A stretch of DNA of 22,420 nt from JBBRMQ01 sp038230775 (GTDB lineage: Bacteria; Acidobacteriota; Thermoanaerobaculia; Gp7-AA8): NCBI GenBank assembly GCA_038230775.1, contig JBBRMQ010000044.1, positions 1 to 22,420 of the forward strand. The letters run 5' to 3'. Position numbers and translations under genes: made by a program. Every line of letters begins with the position of its first letter. The stretch's first letter is position 1. Below the pieces are notes generated by a model. That model searched no databases and was not told where the DNA came from. It saw only the letters and a program-made list of their open reading frames with translations. Shown here in pieces: positions 6,882-14,469 of this stretch.

Positions 6882-7754
6882 GTGCACATTCTCATCACCG
6901 ATTCGGGCGTCGGCGGTCTCTCGGTTTGCGCGTACGCCGAGAGATTCGTGCGGACTCACGGCTTCAGCGAACCGGTACGACTGACATTTGCCAACGCGGC
7001 TCCTGCAAACGACTACGGCTACAACTCGATGCCGTCGAGAGAGGTGAAGATCCAGACCTTCGATCGCTTCCTCCGGAGCGTCACCGATCGATACGCGCCG
7101 GACTTGATCTATGTCGCCTGCAACACGCTCTCCGTACTGCTTCCGGATACGCCGTACTTTCAAACGGCAGCCATTCCGGTGAAAGGGATTGTGGAGACCG
7201 GAGCGGAGTTGCTCATGCATGGGCTGGAAGGCGATCCGCGCAGCGTCGCGATGATCTTCGGAACGCAGACAACGATCGACGCCGGCACTTATCCTCGTTT
7301 GCTCGAGGAGCGCGGCGTTGCGGCATCGCGCATCATCAGCCAGGCCTGCCCGGGCCTCGCCGACACCATCTCCGAAGATCGCGAAGGAGTGAGAACGAAG
7401 TCCGAGATCGTCCGGTGGGTTCGCTTGGCGATCGAGAAGATGACGGACACGAAGCTGCCCGTCGTCGCTTGTCTCGCCTGCACCCACTACGGCTATCGGA
7501 AGGATTTCTTCGCCGCCGCGTTCGCTGACGCCGGAATGCGCGCCACTGTGATCAATCCCAACGAGCGAGCGGTCGACGATGTATTCCAAACGCCTCGGGA
7601 CGCTGGAATCAACCACGACGTCGACGTGCAATTCGTCACGAGGTATGCGATTCCGGACACCACCATGGACGCGCTAACGTGGTTCCTCAGCGAGATCTCG
7701 CCACGAACGGTCGCTGCGATGAAGAACTTCATCCATGTCCCCGATCTGTTCTGA
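6882..7754 (+). CDS. murI: Glutamate racemase (Asp/Glu racemase superfamily, MurI-like)
   Basis: 290 residues. The cofactor-independent racemase signatures are present: TDSGVGGLSV at 6-15 with Asp7 and Ser8; ACNT at 79-82 with the first catalytic Cys80; and ACTHYGY at 199-205 with the second catalytic Cys200 followed by Thr-His. Members interconvert L- and D-glutamate, normally to supply D-Glu for peptidoglycan. The start GTG lies 3 bp after the MpaA-like gene, so the enzyme here may serve murein-peptide recycling or catabolism, turning released D-Glu into L-Glu, instead of being the sole MurI. It differs from canonical MurI after the signature blocks (long acidic and Ala-rich C-terminal part), so a paralogue is possible. 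Confidence 0.87.
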   Translation: MHILITDSGVGGLSVCAYAERFVRTHGFSEPVRLTFANAAPANDYGYNSMPSREVKIQTFDRFLRSVTDRYAPDLIYVACNTLSVLLPDTPYFQTAAIPVKGIVETGAELLMHGLEGDPRSVAMIFGTQTTIDAGTYPRLLEERGVAASRIISQACPGLADTISEDREGVRTKSEIVRWVRLAIEKMTDTKLPVVACLACTHYGYRKDFFAAAFADAGMRATVINPNERAVDDVFQTPRDAGINHDVDVQFVTRYAIPDTTMDALTWFLSEISPRTVAAMKNFIHVPDLF

Positions 7755-7790
7755 CGGCCATTGACTCTCCCCGGCGGCGGCCTCCGGTCT

Positions 7791-8303
7791 TCACGAAGCG
7801 AGTTTGCGCGGCGCCGCCACGCCTCTGATGAGCAGCCACACCGCGAACGTCAGCTCGAACACCAGCATCGGCAACCACACAGACCAGGTGACCGGCGACG
7901 ACCAGCTTCTTGCGCCACCGAAGAGTCCACCAGTTTGCAGGAAAAGGAGCACCACGAGCAGTACCGAGGCAACCACGCCGAGCGTCGCCAGTGCGACGGG
8001 AATCATCCGGCCGCGCAGAAGGAGCCAGCAGAAGACCGTGCTGCCCACGGCGAAATAGATCGCGCCCTCGCCAGGCATCGCTTCGAGAGCGCGGCACAGC
8101 AGGCCGAACATCGCGAGATCACGATCCTCGTCACGCGTGATGGCCCAGAGCGTCACGCCCAGCACGAGCGCCGAGAAAGAAGTGAAGATGGACAGCACGT
8201 CGGCCGCGTGCGCCCGTCCATGCACGAACATCGTCGCGATGCCCGCAACGAGATAGACGAAATAGGTAACGCCGGCGATCCTCGCGTTCGTCGAACGAGT
8301 CAT
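7791..8303 (-). CDS. DUF4386-like integral membrane protein
   Basis: 170 residues with about five hydrophobic segments (roughly 10-27, 36-55, 80-97, 101-123 and 138-160). The N-terminal NARIAGVTYFVYLVAGI is typical of the DUF4386 family, a membrane family of unknown function. The ATG at 8303 is preceded by GAGG at an 8-nt distance. Two copies of a 16-bp direct repeat sit just upstream, the nearer one holding the ribosome site. The stop lies 37 bp from the convergent racemase gene. In the same direction upstream lies an esterase gene remnant, so this gene may once have been the second gene of an operon. Confidence 0.75.
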   Translation of the reverse strand: MTRSTNARIAGVTYFVYLVAGIATMFVHGRAHAADVLSIFTSFSALVLGVTLWAITRDEDRDLAMFGLLCRALEAMPGEGAIYFAVGSTVFCWLLLRGRMIPVALATLGVVASVLLVVLLFLQTGGLFGGARSWSSPVTWSVWLPMLVFELTFAVWLLIRGVAAPRKLAS

Positions 8304-8305
8304 GT

Positions 8306-8345
8306 GCGCGTCCTCAATGAATTCTCTACGCGCGTCCTCAGTGAA
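8306..8345 (-). repeat. Tandem 16-bp direct repeat in the leader of the DUF4386-like gene
   Basis: gcgcgtcctcaatgaa at 8306-8321 and gcgcgtcctcagtgaa at 8330-8345 differ at one base and have a 24-bp period. On the minus strand the nearer copy supplies the GAGG ribosome site. It could be an operator or a small leader duplication. Confidence 0.6.
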
Positions 8346-8352
8346 GGTTTTT

Positions 8353-8406
8353 TAAAGCGGATGCGCGCGAAAGAAAGCCCTCATCTCACTCGTGGCGTCC
8401 ATGCTA
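8353..8406 (-). pseudogene. C-terminal remnant of an esterase gene related to the one at 10965
   Basis: On the minus strand this reads SMDATSEMRAFFRAHPL and stop. It matches the end of the esterase encoded at 10965-11888 (SIDATSEMWTFFRQHPL). The similarity ends within a few bases of the palindrome at 8411-8463, upstream of which nothing esterase-like remains. Only about 17 codons survive, so it is not functional. Confidence 0.8.
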
Positions 8407-8410
8407 GGCC

Positions 8411-8463
8411 GTGTGGGGCCAGCCCTCGGACTGGCCAGGCCAGCCGGAGGGCTGGCCCCACAC
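8411..8463. repeat. Palindromic repeat, family 1, copy 1
   Basis: A gtgtggggccagccctcgg arm at the left pairs with its complement ending in ctggccccacac at 8463, with only a few mismatches, around a short GGCC-rich centre. A second copy lies at 10880-10931. The two copies flank the first kinase-TPR gene. This is a REP/MITE-type intergenic element with no coding capacity. Confidence 0.85.
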
Positions 8464-8559
8464 CAGCTGCTTCGCAGCGACCCCGCGGGATCGCATCTTC
8501 TCGAGGAACTCGCCCGGTTTCGACGTGCGCTGAAGCCTCACCGAGTGGGGTCCGTCCCG

Positions 8560-8565
8560 TACAAT
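8560..8565 (+). promoter_or_regulatory. Possible -10 element (TACAAT) abutting the GTG start of kinase-TPR gene 1
   Basis: TACAAT at 8560-8565 lies 6 bp before the GTG start at 8572, and no Shine-Dalgarno exists. Transcription would begin at or near the start codon, giving a leaderless mRNA. No convincing -35 box is seen 17 bp upstream. Confidence 0.35.
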
Positions 8566-8571
8566 CGCGCC

Positions 8572-10845
8572 GTGATCACGACCGGAACGCGTCTGGGACC
8601 GTACGAGGTCAAGTCGCGCCTCGGCGCCGGCGGAATGGGCGAGGTCTACCGCGCCACGGACTCCCGCCTCGGACGCGACGTGGCGATCAAGGTCCTTCCG
8701 CCGCACACCAGCGGCGACGCCGAAGCGGTGGCGCAACTGACCCGCGAAGCGAAGACCATCGCCGCGCTGTCGCATCCGAACATTCTGGTCGTCTACGAGC
8801 TCGAGCACCGCGACGGCATCGTGTATGTGGTAACCGAGCTGTTGGAGGGTGAGACTCTCCGCGAGCGGCTCGCGAGCGGTGCGCTGCCATGGCGGCGCAC
8901 GGTGGAGATCGCGGCGTCGATCGCCGACGCCCTGGCCGCGGCGCACACGCGCGGCGTCGTTCACCGCGACATCAAGCCGGAGAACGTCTTCATCACGCGC
9001 GACGGAGTGGTGAAAGTGCTCGACTTCGGGCTGGCCTCGACCGCATCGCCATTGGCGAACACGCCCGACACCGCGACCGCGGTGCTGGAGAATCAGGGAC
9101 GAATCGCCGGCACGATCGGCTACATGTCGCCGGAACAAGTGATCGGAGCACCAGCCGAGCCAACGAGCGACATCTTCTCTCTCGGATGCCTCCTGTTCGA
9201 ATCGCTGAGCGGAGCGCGTCCCTTTCAGCGAGCAGCTACGGGCGAAACCCTCGCTGCAATTCTCAATGACGATCCACCAACGCTGTCCCTCTCCGGCAGC
9301 TCGATGCCGCCGGAGCTCGCCCGCCTGACGCTCCACTGCCTGGAAAAGAAACCTGCGGAGCGATTCCAGTCGGCGCGTGATCTGGCGTTTGCCCTGCGCG
9401 CGACGCTGACCGACATGCAGAGCGGAACACTCTCCACGTCACAGGCGGCGACCACGACGAAGGCGAAGAAGAAGGCCACGTCGGTCGTCGTGCTGCCGTT
9501 CGCGAACGACGGCTCCGACCCGAGCACGGAGTATCTGAGCGACGGCATTACCGAGACGCTGATCAATCACCTGGCGCAATTGCCGAAGTTGCGCGTGATC
9601 GCGCGGGCCACGGCCTTCCGTTACAAGAGCAGCACGTTGGAGCCGGGCGCCATCGGACTCGAGCTCAAGGTCGACATGATCGTGACGGGCCGCGTCCAGC
9701 AGCTCGGCGACACGCTGCGCATCCAGGCGGAGCTCGTCAACGTTCGCGAGGACACGCAGCTGTGGGGCGAACACTTCAGTCGGAAAATGGCGGACGTCTT
9801 CACCGTTCAGGACGAGATTTCCTCACAGATCGCGACCAAGCTGCGCACCAAGCTCACCGGCGAAGCGCGCCGCAGACTCAAGAAACGCGATCCGCGAAAT
9901 GCCGAGGCGTATCAGCTTTACTTGAAGGGACGGTTCTACTGGAACAAGAGGACCGCCGAGAACTTTCAGAAAGGCATCGAGGCTTTCCGTCAGGCGATCG
10001 AGATCGATCCGACGTACGCGCTCGCCTACGCCGGGCTCGCCGACTGCTACAACCTGCTGAACACCTACTCGGTGCTCGCGCCGCACGACGCGTTTCCGAA
10101 AGCAAAAGCGGCGGCAACCCGCGCGCTGGAGCTTGACGACTCGCTGACCGAAGCTCACGCCTCGCTGGCGTTCGTCACGTTCTTCTACGACTGGAACTGG
10201 CCGGCGGCCGAGGAGTCGTTCCGGCGCGCGATCGCGCTGAATCTGAATTACGCGACTGCGCATCACTGGTACGGGTGGTTCCTCACGATGCGCGGCCGCT
10301 TCGAGGAAGCAGCGTCGTCGTTCAAACGGGCGCGAGAGGTCGATCCGCTCTCGATCATCATCCAGGTGGAGTCCGCATGGCCTCACTTCTTCGCCCGCGA
10401 TTACGACCGCGCTCTCGGCCAGATCAAGAAGGCGATGGACATCGACCCCGACTTTCTGTGGGTGCACTTCGCGCTCGGTCAGATCTATCTGGAACAACGC
10501 AATGTGCGGGAAGCGATCGGCGAGCTCGAAGGCGTGTCGACTCGCTACGACAGCCTGTACGTCCTGGCCGTGCTCGGACATGCGTACGGAGTCGCCGGCC
10601 GAGTCGACGACGCGAAACGCATTCTGGAAAAGATGCTCGCCGCTGCGCGCGATCAATACGTCTCGGAGTACGACATCGCCTTGCTCTTCCTCGGCCTCGG
10701 CGACACGGACAACGCCTTCCGTCACCTGGAGAATGCGTATCGAGCGCGCGAGCCGTGGCTCGTTCGGCTGAAGGTCGATCCGAGCTTCGATCGTTTCCGC
10801 GACGACGCTCGATATCGGGACCTGCACGCGCGAATTGGTCTGTGA
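8572..10845 (+). CDS. Ser/Thr protein kinase with TolB-like domain and TPR repeats (1)
   Basis: 757 residues from a GTG at 8572. I chose it because VITTGTRLGPYEV is the usual start of such kinases and the frame upstream crosses the palindrome. The kinase domain is complete: glycine loop LGAGGMGEVY (17-26), Lys40, Glu59, HRDIKPEN with Asp133, DFG at 151-153, GTIGYMSPEQ and SDIFSLG. A short Ala/Thr/Lys linker leads to a TolB-like domain (about 304-415; VVVLPFANDG, YLSDGITETLINHLAQL). About eight TPR-like units then run to the end (for example YALAYAGLADCYNLLNTYS, AREVDPLSIII). No transmembrane helix is evident, so it is likely cytosolic. Such Hanks-type kinases phosphorylate Ser/Thr and use the TPR part to hold partners. 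It is a paralogue of the protein at 18005. Confidence 0.95.
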   Translation: MITTGTRLGPYEVKSRLGAGGMGEVYRATDSRLGRDVAIKVLPPHTSGDAEAVAQLTREAKTIAALSHPNILVVYELEHRDGIVYVVTELLEGETLRERLASGALPWRRTVEIAASIADALAAAHTRGVVHRDIKPENVFITRDGVVKVLDFGLASTASPLANTPDTATAVLENQGRIAGTIGYMSPEQVIGAPAEPTSDIFSLGCLLFESLSGARPFQRAATGETLAAILNDDPPTLSLSGSSMPPELARLTLHCLEKKPAERFQSARDLAFALRATLTDMQSGTLSTSQAATTTKAKKKATSVVVLPFANDGSDPSTEYLSDGITETLINHLAQLPKLRVIARATAFRYKSSTLEPGAIGLELKVDMIVTGRVQQLGDTLRIQAELVNVREDTQLWGEHFSRKMADVFTVQDEISSQIATKLRTKLTGEARRRLKKRDPRNAEAYQLYLKGRFYWNKRTAENFQKGIEAFRQAIEIDPTYALAYAGLADCYNLLNTYSVLAPHDAFPKAKAAATRALELDDSLTEAHASLAFVTFFYDWNWPAAEESFRRAIALNLNYATAHHWYGWFLTMRGRFEEAASSFKRAREVDPLSIIIQVESAWPHFFARDYDRALGQIKKAMDIDPDFLWVHFALGQIYLEQRNVREAIGELEGVSTRYDSLYVLAVLGHAYGVAGRVDDAKRILEKMLAAARDQYVSEYDIALLFLGLGDTDNAFRHLENAYRAREPWLVRLKVDPSFDRFRDDARYRDLHARIGL

Positions 10846-10879
10846 TCGGAACCGCATGTTGTCCAGCGGGTGTGAGGAA

Positions 10880-10931
10880 GTGTGGGGCCAGCCCTCCGGC
10901 TGGCCGGCCAGTCAGAGGACTGGCCCCACAC
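10880..10931. repeat. Palindromic repeat, family 1, copy 2
   Basis: gtgtggggccagccctccgg opens the element and a complementary arm ending in ctggccccacac closes it at 10931, with two or three mismatches. It is homologous to 8411-8463. It is located between the convergent ends of kinase-TPR gene 1 and the esterase gene, where it could also act as a bidirectional terminator hairpin. It is directly joined to half of a family 2 palindrome. Confidence 0.85.
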
Positions 10932-10953
10932 TGAAGCCGGTCCTCACACAGAA
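10932..10953. repeat. Half copy of palindromic repeat family 2
   Basis: tgaagccggtcctcacacag followed by aa matches the right arm of the complete palindrome at 14373-14437 for about 20 bases. Only one arm is present, fused to the end of the family 1 palindrome. Confidence 0.7.
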
Positions 10954-10964
10954 CCCTGGTTGAG

Positions 10965-11888
10965 TCAGCGAGCGGTGGCCGCCAGCGGATGCTGGCGAAA
11001 GAACGTCCACATTTCACTCGTCGCGTCGATGCTGCGGCTGTTGGGGCCGACCAGCCACTCCGGCAGCGGCCCACCGCCGGGCCAGGTGTGGCCTCCTCCA
11101 CGTAGCGTGTAGAAAACAACGGACGCCTCATCCGCGCAGTGCGTGTATTCGCGACGGGTGACATCGGTTGCCGCAATCGATTCGATCGGCTTCGCTTCGC
11201 ATCTGTTTCTTCGCGCCCACTTCGCCACCCACAGCGGGAGGTTGGGAAACGATTCGGAGGAGATCCACGACACGCCGCCGTTGTACGGAATGGCCGGATC
11301 GGCAGTCCCGTGGAACGTAATCATCGGAATCGGTCGAGGGTCCGCGCACCAGCTCCACGGCAATGTCTGCGCCGACGCCACCATTCCGACGGCCGCGATC
11401 CGATCGGACAGCGTGCACGAGAGCACGAACGACATGCCTCCGCCGTTGGAGAGTCCGTTTGCGTAGATTCGTCGCGGATCGATGTGGTAGTCCGCCTTCA
11501 GTTTGTCGATCAACTCCGAGATGAACCGGACGTCCTTCTCGAGCCCCGGTCCCCGCGTCACAGCCCATACCCGCGGTCCGCCGTGCGAGTCCGCCGAGGG
11601 ATAAACGACGATGAACCCCTGTGAATCAGCGACCCGGTTCCATTCGCTCGTCTCCATCTGCTGCACCGGCCATCCACCCGCGCCATGCAGGCTGATGACG
11701 AGCGGCGCAGGCCGAGAGCGGTCGTAGTTGCGCGGTACGTACAGCAGGTACTCACGCTTGCGGCCCGAGGAGATGAGAGAACCATTGTTCCGATTCGTGA
11801 CGTGAAACGAGACCGCTTCGGCCAGCGCCAACACGACCGGCAGAGCGATGAGGATCAGAACCGCGCCAAGAACTTTCTTTCTGCTCAT
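10965..11888 (-). CDS. Secreted or membrane-anchored alpha/beta-hydrolase esterase, PHB-depolymerase/LpqC type
   Basis: 307 residues from an ATG at 11888. An N-terminal hydrophobic helix (residues 6-27) anchors or exports it. The esterase fold features are clear: REYLLYVPRNY at 45-55, oxyanion HGAGG at 68-72, nucleophile Ser147 in GLSNG, Asp197 in HGTADPAIPY, and His267 in GGGHTWPGG. The family includes polyhydroxybutyrate depolymerases, feruloyl and acetylxylan esterases, so the substrate is an ester of unknown type. Its ATG overlaps the permease stop (ATGA), so it is translated as the last gene of the ABC ATPase-permease operon. Seventeen codons of a related gene survive at 8353-8406. Confidence 0.93.
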   Translation of the reverse strand: MSRKKVLGAVLILIALPVVLALAEAVSFHVTNRNNGSLISSGRKREYLLYVPRNYDRSRPAPLVISLHGAGGWPVQQMETSEWNRVADSQGFIVVYPSADSHGGPRVWAVTRGPGLEKDVRFISELIDKLKADYHIDPRRIYANGLSNGGGMSFVLSCTLSDRIAAVGMVASAQTLPWSWCADPRPIPMITFHGTADPAIPYNGGVSWISSESFPNLPLWVAKWARRNRCEAKPIESIAATDVTRREYTHCADEASVVFYTLRGGGHTWPGGGPLPEWLVGPNSRSIDATSEMWTFFRQHPLAATAR

Positions 11889-13522
11889 CGGTGCCGATTC
11901 CACACAAGGGCCAGTGGTGCCGCGGAGAGTCGCGCCAGCGGAATCGCCAGGATTGCGACGTTTGCGAGAAGGTAGTGCCGGACGATGAGGTCCGGAAAAA
12001 TCCACGCGAGCAGGAAGTACAACGCGAACACGCTCGCAGCCCACGAAGCGGCGCCGATGATGAGCGTCCGATCGCTGAGCAGCCGGCTGTCGTGGAGACG
12101 CAAGGCAATCCAGGCGGCGGCGCACGTTTTCAACAAGGCCAGCACAGCGATGATCCAGGGGAGGGCATCCCACAACGCGGCGAACATCCGTCTGTTCGTT
12201 GTGACCCAGTGGCCGACCGGAACGATGACGGAGAGGACCAACAGCGCGACGAACACGCTGGCCTTGACGACCCAGTCGCGGCCGGCCATGCCGATGTACA
12301 GACCCTGCACGAGCTGCTTCCACGTCGTTGCCAGCAGCGCTGCGAATACGAGCAGCGCGATCGCGATCGCGCGCGGTGTCCCGACGACCGTGTCGAGATG
12401 GTGTGCCCAGTCGATGACAACGGGCACGCTCCCCGAGAATCGCAACGCGATCGGAACCGCGACGAGGACCAGTAGCCACGCGGCAAGAGTGCTCCAGATC
12501 GTCACCTTCAGTTTGGCGGCGATGAGCGACACGCTGGCCAGCGGCCGTGTCGCCTGGAACGGCGTCATGCCATAGGAATCGTTCGCATAGGGATTCGACT
12601 TGCTGACCGTCGCGGCGACAAACGTAGCCATGAACGGTGGAGTCAGCAGCACGCCGGTGAGAGTCTCGAAGATGATGACCGGTGTCTCCTTGAAGACGAA
12701 CAGCATGGACAGCTCGAACGGCAGCAGGATCCCGACCAGTGCCGGCAGCGACCGGCCATATCGCCGCCACTCAAACCACGCTTGCGCCTGCGCGGGTGAC
12801 GAAAAGTTGTCCGGGCGGCGCGGCAGAACATCGGCGATCCGTCCGAACCAGGCGAACATCGAGCGCCGATCGGGTACGTCGCCGCGGCGCGCACGTCCAA
12901 CCGCGAAACGTGCAGCGAGATACGCGATCGGAATGTGCGGCGCCAGGATGGCCAGCATCACCACTTCGGACGCTTTGTAATTGAGCGCAACGACGACGAT
13001 CGCATCGATCATCGCCAGCCACACGACGGTGACGACGACCCGCAGTCCCGGCAGCGGATACGCCATCCACGTCAGCGCCTGCGTCCATGCGAGAAGTGAC
13101 GCGGCCAGCAGCGCTGGCCAGATGATCGGTACGTCGACATCCGCCGGCCACACCGCGAGAAATCTCGTGGCGAACCATAGGGCCGCCATGGCAGCGGTGC
13201 CGTAAAGCATCGGCCAGCCAGCCAGCGCGGCGGTCGTCATCGGCAGTGTGAACATGCGGGCGGGATACATCGATTGGCGGGCGGCCAGATCGCCGGCGAG
13301 TCCGAAGCTGAATACAGCAAGAAAATACATGAACGTCACCGAAATCGGCACGACCACGCGGAGCGCGAAACTCTCGGTGGTCGCAAAGTTGACTTGCTGA
13401 CCCGGGCCGAGAATCAGGAGCCTGATCGTCGCCAGAACAAGCAGGTAGCCGATGATGGCGATCAGTCCCCAGCGATGCCGTCGTCGGAACTCCCAGGCGA
13501 TTGCAGCAGCCGGCGAGGGCAT
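11885..13522 (-). CDS. ABC transporter permease-like integral membrane protein
   Basis: 545 residues with about 12 hydrophobic segments spread across the chain, broken by a charged cytoplasmic loop near residues 205-250 (RARRGDVPDRR; SSPAQAQAWFEWRRYGRS). This organisation matches ABC-2-like export permeases that form one long chain. The gene starts 3 bp after the ATPase stop and overlaps the esterase start by ATGA, so ATPase, permease and esterase form a tight operon. No signal peptide is present. The transported substrate is unknown. Assignment to a named permease family is not certain. Confidence 0.85.
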   Translation of the reverse strand: MPSPAAAIAWEFRRRHRWGLIAIIGYLLVLATIRLLILGPGQQVNFATTESFALRVVVPISVTFMYFLAVFSFGLAGDLAARQSMYPARMFTLPMTTAALAGWPMLYGTAAMAALWFATRFLAVWPADVDVPIIWPALLAASLLAWTQALTWMAYPLPGLRVVVTVVWLAMIDAIVVVALNYKASEVVMLAILAPHIPIAYLAARFAVGRARRGDVPDRRSMFAWFGRIADVLPRRPDNFSSPAQAQAWFEWRRYGRSLPALVGILLPFELSMLFVFKETPVIIFETLTGVLLTPPFMATFVAATVSKSNPYANDSYGMTPFQATRPLASVSLIAAKLKVTIWSTLAAWLLVLVAVPIALRFSGSVPVVIDWAHHLDTVVGTPRAIAIALLVFAALLATTWKQLVQGLYIGMAGRDWVVKASVFVALLVLSVIVPVGHWVTTNRRMFAALWDALPWIIAVLALLKTCAAAWIALRLHDSRLLSDRTLIIGAASWAASVFALYFLLAWIFPDLIVRHYLLANVAILAIPLARLSAAPLALVWNRHR

Positions 13523-13525
13523 GAT

Positions 13526-14275
13526 TCAGATGTTGTCCGCTCGAGCCGCGGCCTTCGCGACGAAAATCTCGTCGAGCGAGAGGACTCGTCCGTCGACGCG
13601 GTGTGATTCCTTGATCTCGCTCAGCGGCGCACTCAGGACGATCCGTCCCATGCTGATCATCGTGACGTGATCGGCAACCTGTTCCACTTCCTCCAGCAAG
13701 TGCGACGAAAAGAGCACGGTGCGTCCCTCATCGGCGATGGTGCGAATGACGGCGCCAAGAATGTCGCGGCGAACGATCGGATCGAGACCGGACGACGGTT
13801 CATCCAGCAACAGCAGCTCCGGCCGGTACGCCAGCGCGATGAGAAGTCCCGCCCGCGCCTTCTGCCCCTTCGAAAGATTCTTGATCTTCGCCGTGGGGTC
13901 GAGCGCGAACGTCTGCCGCAACTCTTCGGCATACGCGTCGTCCCAGCCCGGATAGAAGGCGCGCGAATAGCGAATGAGCTCGTCCACACACATCCACCCG
14001 GGCAAATCGTTTTCCTCGGACAGATAACCGATCCTGGACAGAACGCCGACCGGATCGGCCACGGGATCGAGACCGAAGACGCGCACCGAGCCGCTTTCCG
14101 CGCGCAGCAGACCTAGAATGTGTTTGATGAGCGTCGTCTTGCCCGCGCCGTTGGCGCCCACGAGCCCGTAGACCGCGCCGCGCGGCATCGACAAGTTCAC
14201 CGAGTCCAGAGCCGTCCTGCCGCCGAAGCGGCGGGTCAGGTTCGACACGTTGATCAGTGGTTCTGTGACCGTCAT
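13526..14275 (-). CDS. ABC transporter ATP-binding protein
   Basis: 249 residues. Walker A GANGAGKTT lies at 40-48, the signature LSKGQ (in place of LSGGQ) at 134-138, and Walker B LLLLDEP at 154-160, with the D-loop SSGLDP and the H-loop His192 in SSHLLEEVE. This is the simple BcrA/YtrB-like ATPase type that powers an ABC-2 permease, here the next gene. I take the ATG at 14275 as start because AGGAG (complement of 14284-14288) lies 8 nt before it; an in-frame start 21 codons upstream lacks this. The ATPase hydrolyses ATP on the cytoplasmic face to drive export. Confidence 0.95.
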   Translation of the reverse strand: MTVTEPLINVSNLTRRFGGRTALDSVNLSMPRGAVYGLVGANGAGKTTLIKHILGLLRAESGSVRVFGLDPVADPVGVLSRIGYLSEENDLPGWMCVDELIRYSRAFYPGWDDAYAEELRQTFALDPTAKIKNLSKGQKARAGLLIALAYRPELLLLDEPSSGLDPIVRRDILGAVIRTIADEGRTVLFSSHLLEEVEQVADHVTMISMGRIVLSAPLSEIKESHRVDGRVLSLDEIFVAKAAARADNI

Positions 14276-14338
14276 TGGGTGATCTCCTGCTTTAGAAGAC
14301 GGACCGGTGGTCACATTCTCGCGCTTTTCGGTTCTCAA

Positions 14339-14465
14339 TACCGGCGATTCTCCTAAGAGGATCGAGGGTCAGCTTCTGTGTGAGGACCGGCTTCAGACGG
14401 TCACGGTGACCGGCTGAAGCCGGTCCTCACACAGAAGCAAAGAAAAACGACACTACCGGCGATTC
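14339..14465. other. 12-bp direct repeats flanking a palindrome-containing segment
   Basis: taccggcgattc occurs at 14339-14350 and again at 14454-14465, enclosing 103 bp that contains the large palindrome. This is the pattern of a target-site duplication around an insertion, although 12 bp is long for most elements and could be chance or a local duplication. Confidence 0.5.
14373..14437. repeat. Near-perfect 65-bp palindrome, repeat family 2, complete copy
   Basis: The 24-bp arm at 14373-14396 (cttctgtgtgaggaccgg...) is exactly complementary to 14414-14437. The centre holds a further dyad ggtcac-g-gtgacc. Half of this palindrome recurs at 10932-10953. It lies between two minus-strand genes, after the beta-lactamase-family gene and before the ABC ATPase gene. 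As RNA it would form a very stable hairpin and might stop readthrough, but no U-run follows. Confidence 0.9.
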
Positions 14466-14469
14466 GAAG

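Noticed and set aside
6339..7631. Long minus-strand open frame (430 codons) opposite the MpaA-like and racemase genes
   Set aside because: It is the antisense of two genes with clear motifs, has Arg/Asp/His-rich shadow composition and no family signature.
8392..8571. Longer N-terminus for kinase-TPR protein 1
   Set aside because: The extra 60 residues are translated from the palindrome and the non-coding leader and do not resemble kinases.
8404..9336. Minus-strand open frame of about 310 codons opposite the kinase domain of gene 1
   Set aside because: It is an antisense shadow in GC-rich DNA; the plus strand holds an intact kinase.
9823..10857. Minus-strand open frame of 344 codons opposite the TPR part of gene 1
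   Set aside because: It is an antisense shadow; its composition mirrors codon bias of the real gene and no domain is recognised.
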